This document shows positions 1 through 5,252 of a stretch of 5,252 nucleotides of DNA, piece by piece. Origin of the DNA: Acidobacteriaceae bacterium. GTDB lineage: Bacteria > Acidobacteriota > Terriglobia > Terriglobales > Acidobacteriaceae. The DNA lies in contig JASHYS010000195.1 of the NCBI GenBank assembly GCA_030042915.1, forward strand, positions 1-5,252, in the 5' to 3' direction. Each line of letters begins with the position of its first letter. The stretch's first letter is position 1. The translations under genes were made by a program, and so were the position numbers. The notes beneath the pieces were generated by a model. It was not told the DNA's origin, ran no database searches, and saw only the letters and a program-made list of their open reading frames with translations.

Positions 1-281
1 CTCCGCTACGCACCGACGCGAACGTTGTGCATCAGCTACGACTCGGCTTCTACCAGGTTTCGCCTGCGCTCAGCACGGTGAATTCGGATTCCTCAACCTG
101 CCTGCCCGGCGAGGCGGTCGACCTCGTGTTCCAGCTCATCCATCACAATGGCTCTTTGAAGGCCCCGAGCGGCGTCCAGAAATCTAACGCAGGCATCGAG
201 CTTTCACGTTATTGCCAGGCGCACTCTGCTCCCGACGACGCGAGGCTGTTCAACCAGGTAGGCAGGCTCTTTGGATTTTGA
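1..281 (+). CDS. 3' end of an unrecognised plus-strand gene (5' truncated by window edge)
   Basis: The frame starting at base 3 is open from the window edge to TGA at 279-281, giving 92 codons. I counted about 63% GC at codon position 1, 43% at position 2 and 72% at position 3. That is the pattern of a real gene in GC-rich DNA, and all three opposite-strand frames contain stops across this stretch. A GTG at 27 could start an 84-residue protein, but it has no Shine-Dalgarno sequence before it, so a gene entering from the left is more likely. The product ends in NQVGRLFGF and includes a possible helix around EAVDLVFQLIHHNG. It has no signal peptide, membrane segment or motif I recognise, so no function is proposed. 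It converges on the YXWGXW gene, with a hairpin terminator 55 bases past its stop. It could also be a decayed fragment. Confidence 0.45.
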   Translation, partial: PLRTDANVVHQLRLGFYQVSPALSTVNSDSSTCLPGEAVDLVFQLIHHNGSLKAPSGVQKSNAGIELSRYCQAHSAPDDARLFNQVGRLFGF

Positions 282-336
282 GAGGAGGGTTTGTATGCAG
301 TAAGGCAGCGACCGAGGCAACGAGCGACCAAGGAAG

Positions 337-366
337 CAAAAAGCGGGGCTTGCGCCCCGCTTTTTG
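337..366. terminator. Bidirectional intrinsic terminator between convergent genes
   Basis: A perfect 13-base-pair stem pairs 337-349 with 354-366 around a four-base TTGC loop at 350-353. The GC-rich core is GCGGGGC/GCCCCGC. An A5 tract at 338-342 and a T5 tract at 361-365 form the base of the stem, so each strand has a U-run at the 3' side of its hairpin. It lies 55 bases after the plus-strand stop at 281 and 109 bases after the minus-strand stop at 476, and so can serve both convergent transcripts. Confidence 0.87.
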
Positions 367-475
367 TTGGTTCGATTGTGTTGACGCGAACAGGGCTCAG
401 GCGTCGAGGTCCATTGGAACATGGCGTTTCGGTTTCGCCAAACGCCGCTGACTTCGCTAACCCCGCTACCCTTGC

Positions 476-766
476 CTACTGCCAGTGGCCTTCAACCAGC
501 ACCCAGCCGTCGCCGCGGTGTTCCCAGCGATGCGCGACCCAGACCGCGCCGGGATGGGGCGGCCGGACCCAATGGCCATGGACCCAAACATAACGATGGC
601 CATCCCAGCGGTGATAGCCGTCGACCCAGACCCAACCGGGATGCGGTGCATGATCGTGGACCTCGACGATAGGCGCGGGAGGCGCCACACGAACGACAAT
701 CTGCGCCAATAGGGCAGCAGGGACGAAACAAAGAGCAAGCAATACTGACAATGCAGTTTTTTTCAC
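476..766 (-). CDS. Small exported YXWGXW-repeat protein, Trp/His-rich
   Basis: A 96-residue protein. Residues 1-22 (MKKTALSVLL... ending ALLA-Q) form a textbook Sec signal peptide with a Lys-Lys start, hydrophobic core and AxxA-type cleavage site, so the mature form is only about 74 residues and lies outside the cytoplasm. The mature part holds two imperfect repeats, about residues 42-70 and 71-96. Both begin HPG and share WV-x-G/H-x-W patterning and a final GHW. Nine Trp and eleven His occur in 96 residues. This matches the WXXGXW/YXWGXW repeat proteins found in many proteobacteria and acidobacteria, whose function is not established; envelope or metal-surface roles are only guesses. An ATG at 784 would add six residues but lacks a ribosome site, and GGAGGT lies inside that extension just before the GTG at 766, so GTG is preferred. 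It is separated from murA by a gap with its own dyad and is probably transcribed separately. Confidence 0.85.
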   Translation of the reverse strand: MKKTALSVLLALCFVPAALLAQIVVRVAPPAPIVEVHDHAPHPGWVWVDGYHRWDGHRYVWVHGHWVRPPHPGAVWVAHRWEHRGDGWVLVEGHWQ

Positions 767-776
767 AGAAGTTTCA

Positions 777-782
777 ACCTCC
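777..782 (-). promoter_or_regulatory. Ribosome binding site that sets the GTG start of the YXWGXW gene
   Basis: The minus strand reads GGAGGT here, ten bases before the GTG at 766-764. The motif overlaps the alternative ATG at 784-782, so that ATG cannot use it. The product from the GTG begins MKKTAL, as expected for a signal peptide. Confidence 0.7.
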
Positions 783-838
783 ATGGTTTTTTTGAGCGCC
801 GGAACAGAGGATACCTTTCCGGCAACTCATCGTATCAA

Positions 839-882
839 CCCACGCGCACAGGCTTTGTTGCGTCCTGTTGAAATCGCGTGGG
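839..882. repeat. Imperfect dyad in the murA / YXWGXW gap
   Basis: CCCACGCG at 839-846 pairs perfectly with CGCGTGGG at 875-882. Inside it, ACAGG at 848-852 pairs with CCTGT at 864-868, leaving an 11-base loop and an asymmetric bulge of one base against six. Direct repeats of ATACCTTT flank it at 811-818 and 885-892; read on the minus strand, both are AAAGGTAT preceded by TTGC. No T-run follows on the minus strand, so it is not a classic intrinsic terminator for murA. It could be an operator, an mRNA hairpin or a Rho-independent-like 3' end. No convincing -35/-10 pair is visible; a TTGATA at about 832-837 has only a poor TATCCT at 19-base spacing. Apart from this the gap 785-924 shows nothing else. 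Confidence 0.4.
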
Positions 883-924
883 ATATACCTTTGCAATCCT
901 TAGATGCGCTTTTGCGGCGGCGGG

Positions 925-2271
925 TTAACCGGCAACCGCTTCCACTTCACGGGGCGCGAACAGATTGCCCAGGCGCTGAATCTGCGCGCCCACGCCGCGC
1001 AGTTTCTCTTCGATGTGTTCGTAGCCGCGGTCCATGTGGTAAACGCGGTCGATAATGGTTTCGCCGTCGGCCACCAGTGCAGCCAGCACCAGCGAGGCGG
1101 AGGCGCGCAGATCGGAGCACATGACGGCAGCAGCGGACAGGTTCGCCGGGCCGCGCACCGTGGCCGTACTGCCTTCGATCTTGATGTTGGCGCCCATGCG
1201 CGCCAGTTCCTGCACGTGCATGAAGCGGTTTTCGAAGATATTTTCGCGCACCAGGCTCACGCCCTCAGCCTGCGTGGCCAAAGCCATGTACTGCGCCTGC
1301 ATATCGGTGGGAAAGCCGGGATATTCCTCCGTGGAGATGTCGGCGCCGCCAAGGCGTTCGGCGGCGCGCACGCGCACCGCAGCGGGGCCGAGAACATCGA
1401 CGCGGACGCCCGCCTCGCGCAGTTTTTCGATCACGGCTCCCAGGTGAGCGGTGTTGCAGTCGGAGACGATAAGATCGCCGCCGGTGATGGCGCCGGCGAT
1501 GAGCAGAGTTCCGGCTTCAATGCGGTCGGGGTTAATGCGATAGCGCGCGCCATGCAGGCTGGTGACGCCCTGCACGCGGATGGTTGCCGTGCACGCGCCC
1601 TCAATTCGCGCGCCCATTGCGGTCAGCAAGCTGGCCAGGTCGCCCACCTCCGGCTCGCGCGCGCAGTTTTCCAGCAGCGTTTCTCCCTCGGCCAGCACAG
1701 CGGCCATCAGCAGGTCCTCAGTACCGGTGACGGTGATGCGGTCGAAGACGAAATGCGCGCCGCGCAGGCGATCGGCGCGGGCTTCAATGTAGCCGTGCTC
1801 CTGCGTGATGGTTGCGCCCATTTTTTCCAGGCCCTTGATGTGCAAATCAATGGGACGGGCGCCGATGGCGCAACCACCGGGCATGGCCACACGCGCCACG
1901 CCCATGCGCGCCACCAGTGGACCCAGAACCAGCGAAGTGGCGCGCATGGTCTTGACGATTTCGTAGCGGGCCACGGGATCAGAGAGCGTGCGGCAACTGA
2001 TGGTGGTGCGGCCCTGCGACTCGCCTTCCAGCCCCATGGACGAAGACCCGTCCGCGGGGGCCCCGGTATTGCGCAATTCCACCTCCGCACCCATGGAGGT
2101 GAGCAGGCGGCGCTCGGTTTCAATGTCGCGCACCTGCGGAATGTTCTCGAGAGTGACTTCATCCTCAGTGAGGATGGCTGCAGCCATGCAGGGCAGAGCC
2201 GAGTTCTTGGCGCCCGAGACGCTTACCGTGCCCACCAGCGGATTGCCGCCGCGAATGACGAACTTATCCAT
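925..2271 (-). CDS. murA: UDP-N-acetylglucosamine 1-carboxyvinyltransferase
   Basis: A 448-residue cytoplasmic enzyme. It transfers enolpyruvate from PEP to UDP-GlcNAc, the first committed step of peptidoglycan synthesis and the target of fosfomycin. Family landmarks are clear. SGAKNSALP carries Lys22/Asn23, VKTMRA carries Arg110, and [10 protein letters not shown] carries the catalytic Cys134 and Arg139. [10 protein letters not shown] carries Asp324, ENRFMHV follows, and [12 protein letters not shown] carries Arg416. These correspond to E. coli K22, N23, R91, C115, R120, D305 and R397, a constant offset of 19 after about residue 70. The extra length is a Gly/Ser-rich insertion near residues 69-90, plus a C-terminal tail of about 10 residues. 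With Cys kept in the loop, the natural Asp-type fosfomycin resistance is not expected. The ATG at 2271 fits the conserved MDKFVIRGG start, but no good Shine-Dalgarno precedes it. It stands alone, with 148 bases upstream and 140-158 downstream. Confidence 0.98.
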   Translation of the reverse strand: MDKFVIRGGNPLVGTVSVSGAKNSALPCMAAAILTEDEVTLENIPQVRDIETERRLLTSMGAEVELRNTGAPADGSSSMGLEGESQGRTTISCRTLSDPVARYEIVKTMRATSLVLGPLVARMGVARVAMPGGCAIGARPIDLHIKGLEKMGATITQEHGYIEARADRLRGAHFVFDRITVTGTEDLLMAAVLAEGETLLENCAREPEVGDLASLLTAMGARIEGACTATIRVQGVTSLHGARYRINPDRIEAGTLLIAGAITGGDLIVSDCNTAHLGAVIEKLREAGVRVDVLGPAAVRVRAAERLGGADISTEEYPGFPTDMQAQYMALATQAEGVSLVRENIFENRFMHVQELARMGANIKIEGSTATVRGPANLSAAAVMCSDLRASASLVLAALVADGETIIDRVYHMDRGYEHIEEKLRGVGAQIQRLGNLFAPREVEAVAG

Positions 2272-2277
2272 AAAAAG

Positions 2278-2291
2278 CAGCTTTCAGCTTT
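2278..2291 (-). repeat. Tandem 7-base repeat in the murA leader
   Basis: AAAGCTG occurs twice in tandem on the minus strand, seven bases before the murA ATG. An AAAAGC/GCTTTT inverted pair (2273-2278 and 2287-2292) overlaps it and could form a weak hairpin. These occupy the place where a ribosome site would be expected, and no AGGAGG-like motif is present. A role in translation control is only a possibility. In the rest of the gap, TATACA-like bases near 2325 are the only weak -10 candidate and have no matching -35. Confidence 0.25.
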
Positions 2292-2381
2292 TAGCGATTA
2301 GCTGTCGGTTCTTCGATTCTCAGTGTATATGGGCAATGGACCACGCGCAGAGGAAGGGACGAAATGAAAGGCAAACGGGAT

Positions 2382-2402
2382 GGCGGCTCGGCTGCAGCCG
2401 CC
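2382..2402 (-). terminator. Possible weak hairpin terminator after the TrbI-like gene
   Basis: GGCGGCT at 2382-2388 pairs with AGCCGCC at 2396-2402 around a seven-base loop; the overlapping CGGCTGCAGCCG at 2389-2400 is itself a perfect palindrome. It starts 17 bases after the minus-strand stop at 2420. The following minus-strand bases are only moderately T-rich with no clean U-run, so termination strength is uncertain and some read-through into murA is possible. Confidence 0.3.
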
Positions 2403-2419
2403 TTCCAAGTGATGAAACC

Positions 2420-3436
2420 CTAGTTCTCCGTCGGGCCTGGCGCCGTTTCCGCGCTCGGAGGCATGTTTGGATTCGCCTGGGCCGTGGCGGGAACCAGATT
2501 GAGCGACTCGTTGAGCGTGAAGATCAACACCGTTCCGTTTTCGAGCGTAGCCTGGGGATGGTCGACAAGCAGATGGACGGTAACGGCGCCCGCTCCGATG
2601 ATGGTTCCGGCCAGCGCGCCCGGAGGGCCACCGAGAATGGCTCCCGTAATAAGCCCTGCGCCCACTCCACCACCGTATTCGATGCCGTCCTTCTCCAGGC
2701 GCGAGCCGGGCGTGACAGCGCCCTCGCCGCCCACGCGTGCCCTGGAACCCGGCGCGCCGCTGAGCTGGGCGTAGAGATGGAAGCGCGAGCCGTCAGGGAG
2801 AATCACCGTGTCAGGACGCAAGTGCATGGAGCCATGGCCTCCGGCGCGGCCCGTGGAAACACTGGCAACCACGCCGTCGAGGTGCGAGCCGGCGGGAATC
2901 AGGACCTGGCCGTTCTGGAGAACGTCCGACGCGACCGTGGCGTGGAACGGATCGCCGGGGTGGTTGTAAGCCGTGGAAAGACGGTCGAGCAGGCGGACGC
3001 GAATGGTGGCTCCGTAGCCCAGCATGCCGGGCTGCAGCGGCTGAGGATGCACAATGTCGCCGTCAGGATCGTTCATAGAAGAGCGCTGATTCAATCCCGG
3101 CTGGCCCGAAGCGTCGGGCGCAACCATGACAATGCCGTCGTCGGTGCCGTCGCCCGGCTGAGGCTGGCCATAGGATGGCTGCTGAACTTGCGGGGAGGGC
3201 TGTGCGGAGGGTTGCGGTTGCGCATATTGCTGCGGCTGAGCGGGCTGTGCGGTTGCCGGTACACCCGGCATGGGCTTGGCCGGAGGCGCGGGCTGCTGTG
3301 CGTCGGGAATGGTGATGGTATCGTCCGGGGGAGGGTTGGCTGTTCCCTGATACTTGGTCGACTGGTTTGCTTCCTGCGCTCCCAAAAAAGCCGCTGCTGC
3401 GGCCAGCAACGCGCACACAAGAACGGTACGCCTCAT
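2420..3436 (-). CDS. Exported TrbI/VirB10-like protein with Pro/Gln-rich linker and glycine zipper
   Basis: A 338-residue protein. Residues 1-20 are a Sec signal peptide (MRRTVLVCALLAAAAAFLGA, cleaved before QE). Residues about 34-95 are a low-complexity Pro/Gln/Ala linker. Residues about 136-195 (GATIRVRLLDRLST, PGDPFHATVASDV, VLIPAGSHLDGVV) resemble the beta domain of TrbI/VirB10 proteins and stand-alone acidobacterial relatives. Residues about 255-292 are Gly/Ala-rich with repeated GxxxG spacing, a glycine-zipper segment likely to insert in or pack against the outer membrane. ENGTVLIFTLNESLNLVP near 299-316 looks like a final beta unit, and the tail is Pro-rich. No conjugation or type IV secretion genes are nearby, so a general envelope role is more likely than transfer. 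The ATG is supported by AAGGAG at 3443-3448, six bases upstream. The 271-base gap before it suggests its own promoter. The specific function is unknown. Confidence 0.85.
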   Translation of the reverse strand: MRRTVLVCALLAAAAAFLGAQEANQSTKYQGTANPPPDDTITIPDAQQPAPPAKPMPGVPATAQPAQPQQYAQPQPSAQPSPQVQQPSYGQPQPGDGTDDGIVMVAPDASGQPGLNQRSSMNDPDGDIVHPQPLQPGMLGYGATIRVRLLDRLSTAYNHPGDPFHATVASDVLQNGQVLIPAGSHLDGVVASVSTGRAGGHGSMHLRPDTVILPDGSRFHLYAQLSGAPGSRARVGGEGAVTPGSRLEKDGIEYGGGVGAGLITGAILGGPPGALAGTIIGAGAVTVHLLVDHPQATLENGTVLIFTLNESLNLVPATAQANPNMPPSAETAPGPTEN

Positions 3437-3707
3437 CGCGATCTCCTTTTCGGCAGAGCGGGGGGCCCCTTAGACGATCCTAACCCGGTTCCGGCTGGAA
3501 AGTTCCGCACATTTTCGCGTGCCAGCCCCGCCGATACCTAAACCCCTCCAACATGAGAGTAGCGCGGCTCCGTCCATCCCCAATTCGCGCCTCCCCCTCG
3601 TGTTCCTAGACGGCTAAGAATCAATAAGGTTAACGGGCAAGCGGGCGCGAAGGAGATGTGGGCCGCGGTTCGCCTCGTGTTTTGAATCCCGCTTGAGAGA
3701 AACTGGC
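3437..3707. other. Non-coding gap between the hydrolase and the TrbI-like gene
   Basis: No credible gene is seen; a 79-codon minus-strand frame overlaps the hydrolase end and has no ribosome site or recognisable content. The gap should hold the 3' untranslated region of the hydrolase and the promoter of the TrbI-like gene. A partial dyad at 3493-3527 (GGCTGG/CCAGCC with an inner GCAC/GTGC) and the near-palindrome GGAAAGTTCC at 3497-3506 are possible control sites. GGGGCCCC at 3464-3471 lies in the leader. I could not find a convincing -35/-10 pair. Confidence 0.5.
3638..3695. repeat. Nested inverted repeat downstream of the hydrolase
   Basis: CAAGCGGG at 3638-3645 is the perfect complement of CCCGCTTG at 3688-3695. 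Nested inside, GCGAA at 3647-3651 pairs with TTCGC at 3669-3673. The structure begins 12 bases after the hydrolase stop on the minus strand and could be its 3' hairpin. The long loop and lack of a U-run make it a weak terminator candidate. Confidence 0.3.
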
Positions 3708-4796
3708 TCATGGAGCCGGGAAGATCACCGGCAGGACGGAGTCTGTGGTGAAAACGCAGCGATCGTTGTGGCCGCACTCGGGAACGATGAGGACTTTGGC
3801 CTGGCCGCCGAGACGCTCGTTGATGTAGTGAACAAAAGCCTCGCCGCGCGCGCGGCGTGTTGGCCCCTGGGCCATGGCGGAGGGTGTGCCGTCAAAGCCG
3901 CCGAGCGGAAGCGTGTCAACCTGGCTGAGCAGATAAGTGGTGGGCCGCGATGCGAGCTGCTTACGCAGTTGATCGTCGGACATGCCAACCGTATAGCCAC
4001 TCTCGCGTTTTTCGAGCCCATAGGGCCAGAGATCGTAGTTCGGATCTTTGTCCGCTTCAAAGGGTCCGTAGGTGAAATTGGTATGCGGCGTTTCTTCCTT
4101 CCATCCGAGAGCGGCATTTTCAGGCGCAGCGTCGCCCTGGGGCAGGGGACGTGACGCGTCGGGCCATGCATAGCTGGAAGGATTGGCAACAACGTACGAT
4201 ACCGGCACGCCGAGCCTGTCTCCCACGCGGTTCGCCATCTCATAGCGGGAAACGAACTGGCCGCCCGCAGAGTGGCCAGTGATGACAATTGCTCTGAGGT
4301 TCGGGAAATTCTTCGTGTCGGCGAGGCGGCTGAGAATCTCGTCGATGAAATCGAATGAGCTGATGGATTTGTCGGTGAGCGAGACTCCGCCGGAGCGCCA
4401 GCTATCTCCATGGCAGCTCCAGTTGACCTGGTCGCGTTCGAGCTTGTCCTTGCAATCCTTGTCGTTGGAGAAGAAGCCGGGCGCAATGACGATCGTGTCA
4501 TTCAGAGCGCCGGCCAGAAATGCCGCGGTGGTTGCGGTTTTGAAGTAGTGATCGGGATTGCGCAGCGCCCCGTGGATCATGATGAGCGCGCGATGAATGG
4601 CGGGATTGGGAACCGTGAGTGAGTAGGTGCTGTAAACGAAGCCACGCGCGGGCCCGCCGTGGAATAACACCCACTCGGTGCATTCGGGTGTGGAATTGAT
4701 GCAGGGGGCTGTTTGCTGATGGCCTTGAGAGCACGCAGGCAGAGATACTGCGAGCGCGGCCGAGACACACAAGGCGAAGGTACGAACGTCGATCAA
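3708..4796 (-). CDS. Alpha/beta hydrolase, probable exported lipoprotein
   Basis: A 362-residue protein when started at TTG 4796. Residues 1-22 form a signal sequence ending LPAC, a lipobox-like site with Cys22 (Pro at -2 is unusual), so it may be lipid-anchored in the envelope. Alpha/beta-hydrolase marks follow in order: IMIHGA near residue 75 (oxyanion strand), VITGHSAGG with nucleophile Ser176, and VPECGHNDRC with candidate His343. Asp294 in QVDTLP sits where a catalytic acid is expected. NPSSYAWPD and PNYDLWPYGL resemble a family of uncharacterised esterase-like proteins in bacteria and fungi. Six Cys outside the signal could form disulfides, fitting export. The substrate is unknown; an ester or polyester is a guess. 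A longer TTG start at 4841 would overlap the cupin and bury the signal sequence, and it lacks a ribosome site. It lies 34 bases after the cupin and is probably co-transcribed. Confidence 0.85.
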   Translation of the reverse strand: MIDVRTFALCVSAALAVSLPACSQGHQQTAPCINSTPECTEWVLFHGGPARGFVYSTYSLTVPNPAIHRALIMIHGALRNPDHYFKTATTAAFLAGALNDTIVIAPGFFSNDKDCKDKLERDQVNWSCHGDSWRSGGVSLTDKSISSFDFIDEILSRLADTKNFPNLRAIVITGHSAGGQFVSRYEMANRVGDRLGVPVSYVVANPSSYAWPDASRPLPQGDAAPENAALGWKEETPHTNFTYGPFEADKDPNYDLWPYGLEKRESGYTVGMSDDQLRKQLASRPTTYLLSQVDTLPLGGFDGTPSAMAQGPTRRARGEAFVHYINERLGGQAKVLIVPECGHNDRCVFTTDSVLPVIFPAP

Positions 4797-4804
4797 GTGG
4801 AAGG

Positions 4805-4810
4805 CTCCTT
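4805..4810 (-). promoter_or_regulatory. Ribosome binding site that sets the TTG start of the hydrolase
   Basis: The minus strand reads AAGGAG here, eight bases before the TTG at 4796-4794. It lies in the short gap after the cupin stop and puts the signal sequence exactly at the N terminus of the hydrolase. Confidence 0.75.
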
Positions 4811-4830
4811 TGTTGCGGGCTGATGTGCGC

Positions 4831-5252
4831 TCACTGCGCAAAGTTCACGAAGAGCGCCACCCAGTCTTCGTTTCCGATCACGCGAAAGGTGTGCCCCTTG
4901 CCGGCCAGATCCTCGGCGATATAAATCTGCCCAGGGACGATTCTGGCTTTTTCGCCACCCGTGGTCGTGATCTCGGCTTCTCCGCTGAGCACAACGATGT
5001 ACCGTTTCCGGTCGGCGTTATGCCACGGCTCGAACATTCCCGGCGCAGCGCGAACCACGTAGGCATCGCTCATCTTCAGCGCCGCGGATTCTTCCACCGG
5101 CTCTGCCGGCACGCCTTCAAGCGTGATCGGCACCTGATCGAAATGGGTCTGACCGTCCGCTCCAGTGAAAAACCGCGTGGCCATCACCGGATGGGTGTGA
5201 GAGGCGGGCGCAGATTCGCCCTGCTGAGCGCGTGCTGCAATCCACGACGCTG
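4831..5252 (-). CDS. Cupin-domain protein, probably exported (5' end beyond window)
   Basis: 139 complete codons are visible, and the frame stays open to the window edge. GTG 5187 and ATG 5184 could start a protein of about 118 residues, but no ribosome site precedes them. The upstream frame reads WIAARAQQGESAPASHTHP, which looks like the end of a signal peptide (ARA-Q cleavage) plus a short linker, so a start outside the window is preferred. The domain is a single small cupin beta-barrel. Counting from GTG 5187, motif 1 is WHNADRKRYIVVLSGEAE with His56 and Glu70. Motif 2 is PGQIYIAEDLAGKGHTFRV with His99. The usual HxH of motif 1 has only one His, so metal binding may be reduced or use other residues. 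The AEDLAGKGH pattern is typical of a widespread uncharacterised cupin family. It sits directly upstream of the hydrolase as the first visible gene of a likely operon. No substrate can be assigned. Confidence 0.85.
   Translation of the reverse strand, partial: ASWIAARAQQGESAPASHTHPVMATRFFTGADGQTHFDQVPITLEGVPAEPVEESAALKMSDAYVVRAAPGMFEPWHNADRKRYIVVLSGEAEITTTGGEKARIVPGQIYIAEDLAGKGHTFRVIGNEDWVALFVNFAQ

Noticed and set aside
204..422. 72-codon minus-strand frame over the terminator
   Set aside because: It reads straight through the strong 337-366 hairpin and into the antisense of the plus-strand gene; there is no ribosome site or recognisable content.
904..2301. Long plus-strand open frame (465 codons) over murA
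   Set aside because: It is antisense to an unmistakable full-length MurA. Its product is rich in His, Ala, Gly and Gln with no motif, as expected when a GC-rich gene is read backwards.
2420..3436. Part of a conjugation or type IV secretion locus
   Set aside because: Only one TrbI-like domain is present, there are no VirB, Tra, relaxase or ATPase genes, and the neighbours are housekeeping or envelope genes.
3470..3507. Possible ECF-type promoter for the TrbI-like gene (GGAACTT on the minus strand with a downstream CGTC)
   Set aside because: The GGAACTT and CGTC elements are much farther apart than the usual 16-17 bases, so the pair does not make a credible promoter.
1988..3541. Long plus-strand open frame (517 codons) spanning the murA 5' end, the gap and the TrbI-like gene
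   Set aside because: It crosses two minus-strand genes and their intergenic gap, has an Arg-rich antisense composition and no ribosome site. The minus-strand gene has a signal peptide, a good ribosome site and recognisable domains.
3538..3777. 79-codon minus-strand frame in the gap and hydrolase 3' end
   Set aside because: It overlaps the hydrolase C terminus in another frame, has no ribosome site, and its residues show no domain or signal peptide.
1..5252. CRISPR array, tRNA/rRNA gene, insertion sequence or integrase site
   Set aside because: No evenly spaced repeats, no cloverleaf or rRNA-like sequence, and no transposase or recombinase coding were seen on either strand.

Overview
The window reads as GC-rich bacterial chromosome. 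It is dominated by minus-strand genes separated by short to moderate gaps, with no sign of phage, plasmid, IS, CRISPR or RNA genes. The mix is a housekeeping murA next to a secreted TrbI/VirB10-like glycine-zipper protein, a tiny Trp/His-rich YXWGXW protein, and a lipoprotein-type alpha/beta hydrolase paired with a cupin. This mix suggests a Gram-negative soil-type bacterium, most likely Acidobacteriota (Terriglobia-like). The taxonomic guess is inference from gene style and base composition, not from a marker gene.

Layout from left to right. Positions 1-281 hold the 3' end of an unrecognised plus-strand gene, supported mainly by codon-position GC bias. A strong, symmetrical hairpin terminator at 337-366 lies between it and a convergent minus-strand gene for a small exported YXWGXW-repeat protein (476-766, GTG start). 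A 158-base gap with an imperfect dyad flanked by direct repeats precedes murA (925-2271, minus). Next on the minus strand is a 338-residue exported protein with a Pro/Gln-rich linker, a TrbI-like beta domain and a glycine-zipper segment (2420-3436). A 271-base non-coding gap follows. At the right is a probable two-gene minus-strand operon: a cupin that runs off the window edge (4831-5252), then, 34 bases downstream, an alpha/beta hydrolase with a TTG start and a lipobox-like signal (3708-4796).

Functionally, MurA makes the first committed peptidoglycan precursor in the cytoplasm. All the other recognisable products appear to be exported, so the neighbourhood is loosely cell-envelope themed. 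Only the cupin/hydrolase pair looks co-transcribed. I see no clear novel defence, mobile or biosynthetic system. The points most worth a second look are the W/H-rich small protein with its dyad-containing leader, the insertion in MurA, the stand-alone TrbI-like protein, and three start-codon corrections that change predicted localisation.
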